Below are positions 7,133 to 7,364 of a DNA stretch of 7,364 nucleotides, one piece after another. The position numbers and the translations under genes are program-made. The stretch comes from an uncultured Eubacteriales bacterium (GTDB lineage: Bacteria; Bacillota; Clostridia; Oscillospirales; Acutalibacteraceae), in contig ONPH01000060.1 of assembly GCA_900319655.1 (NCBI GenBank), positions 1-7,364 of the forward strand, in the 5' to 3' direction. The notes beneath the pieces were generated by a model. It made no database searches and had not been told where the DNA came from. It saw only the letters and a list, made by a program, of their open reading frames with translations. How positions within the stretch are numbered: position 1 is the first letter of the stretch; each line of letters begins with the position of its first letter.

Positions 7133-7167
7133 AAAAATAATAAAAGCACTACCTTTCGATAGTGCTT
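7133..7167 (-). terminator. rRNA transcript terminator
   Basis: On the minus strand AAGCACTA pairs with TAGTGCTT (arms 7160..7167 and 7144..7151). The stem extends by a U-G and a C-G pair to a GAAA tetraloop, giving 10 bp, and TTATTATTTTT follows. It lies about 100 bp downstream of the 23S 3' end and closes the rRNA transcript. Confidence 0.9.
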
Positions 7168-7269
7168 CTGTTAAAGGGCAAATACCCTGAAAACTGAACA
7201 AAGAAGAGATAAAAGGGAAAGAAGTAAATACTGACTTTAGACCAAAGTATTCTTTTGTTTGCTTGATTG
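7168..7269 (-). other. Spacer between 23S rRNA and terminator
   Basis: About 100 bases with no 5S rRNA or tRNA. On the minus strand it holds TTTGTTCAGTTTTCAGGG, a motif often seen in Firmicutes rRNA spacers and resembling a boxA-type region. There are also short competing hairpins, AATACT/AGTATT (7227..7251) and ACTTT/AAAGT (7234..7248), perhaps used in processing. Confidence 0.5.
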
Positions 7270-7364
7270 TGGTCAAGCCCTCGACCTATTAGTACTGCCA
7301 AGCTGAACATGTCACCATGCTTACACACGCAGCCTATCAACCTCGTAGTCTTCAAGGGGTCTTA
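7270..7364 (-). rRNA. 23S ribosomal RNA, 3' end (partial)
   Basis: Read on the minus strand, the last ~95 nt of 23S rRNA are recognisable from conserved segments such as AGACTACGAGGTTGATAGGC and AGTACTAATAGGTCGAGGG followed by CTTGACC, which pairs with the 5' end of mature 23S. The gene continues beyond the right edge. The exact mature 3' end (here near 7270) is estimated from that terminal pairing and could be off by a few bases. The sequence type matches Clostridia. Confidence 0.95.

Noticed and set aside
7149..7355. Minus-strand frame over the 23S end and terminator
   Set aside because: It overlaps conserved rRNA sequence and the terminator hairpin.

Overview
The window looks like ordinary chromosomal DNA from a low-to-mid GC Gram-positive anaerobe, most likely a gut-type Clostridia (Ruminococcaceae/Oscillospiraceae-like). 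This is inferred from the 3' end of the 23S rRNA, AGGAGG-type ribosome binding sites, extended -10 promoters, a bacterial Ogg1-type glycosylase, a metG-tatD pair and a DUF6062-like protein. I cannot name the species.

Layout, left to right. An initiator tRNA-fMet gene lies on the minus strand with its own promoter. Divergent from it is the plus-strand pair metG (methionyl-tRNA synthetase) and tatD (metal-dependent hydrolase/DNase), closed by a strong hairpin terminator. Converging on that terminator is a minus-strand gene for a secreted protein with three fibronectin type III-like repeats and a C-terminal beta-rich domain. It has a clear promoter and a 21-bp near-perfect palindrome centred about 60 bp upstream of the predicted transcription start. 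Next on the minus strand is an 8-oxoguanine DNA glycosylase (ogg), divergent from a plus-strand Cys/His-rich protein of the DUF6062 type. The two share a compact, nearly symmetrical divergent promoter. The DUF6062-like gene converges on a minus-strand Cof-type HAD phosphatase gene across a shared terminator. The right end holds the last ~95 bases of a minus-strand 23S rRNA gene, a short spacer and an intrinsic terminator, with no 5S gene between them.

Functionally, the left side concerns translation initiation: MetRS charges the initiator tRNA encoded beside it. The middle is a mixture of a secreted protein, base-excision repair and an uncharacterised metal-site protein. I see no CRISPR array, mobile element, toxin-antitoxin pair, phage gene or other defence module. 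I found no convincing undescribed system. The points most worth a second look are the palindrome before the secreted-protein gene, the duplicated CxxC...CxxH layout in the DUF6062-like protein, the rRNA transcript end lacking 5S, and the HAD gene that starts just after the rRNA terminator with no evident promoter.
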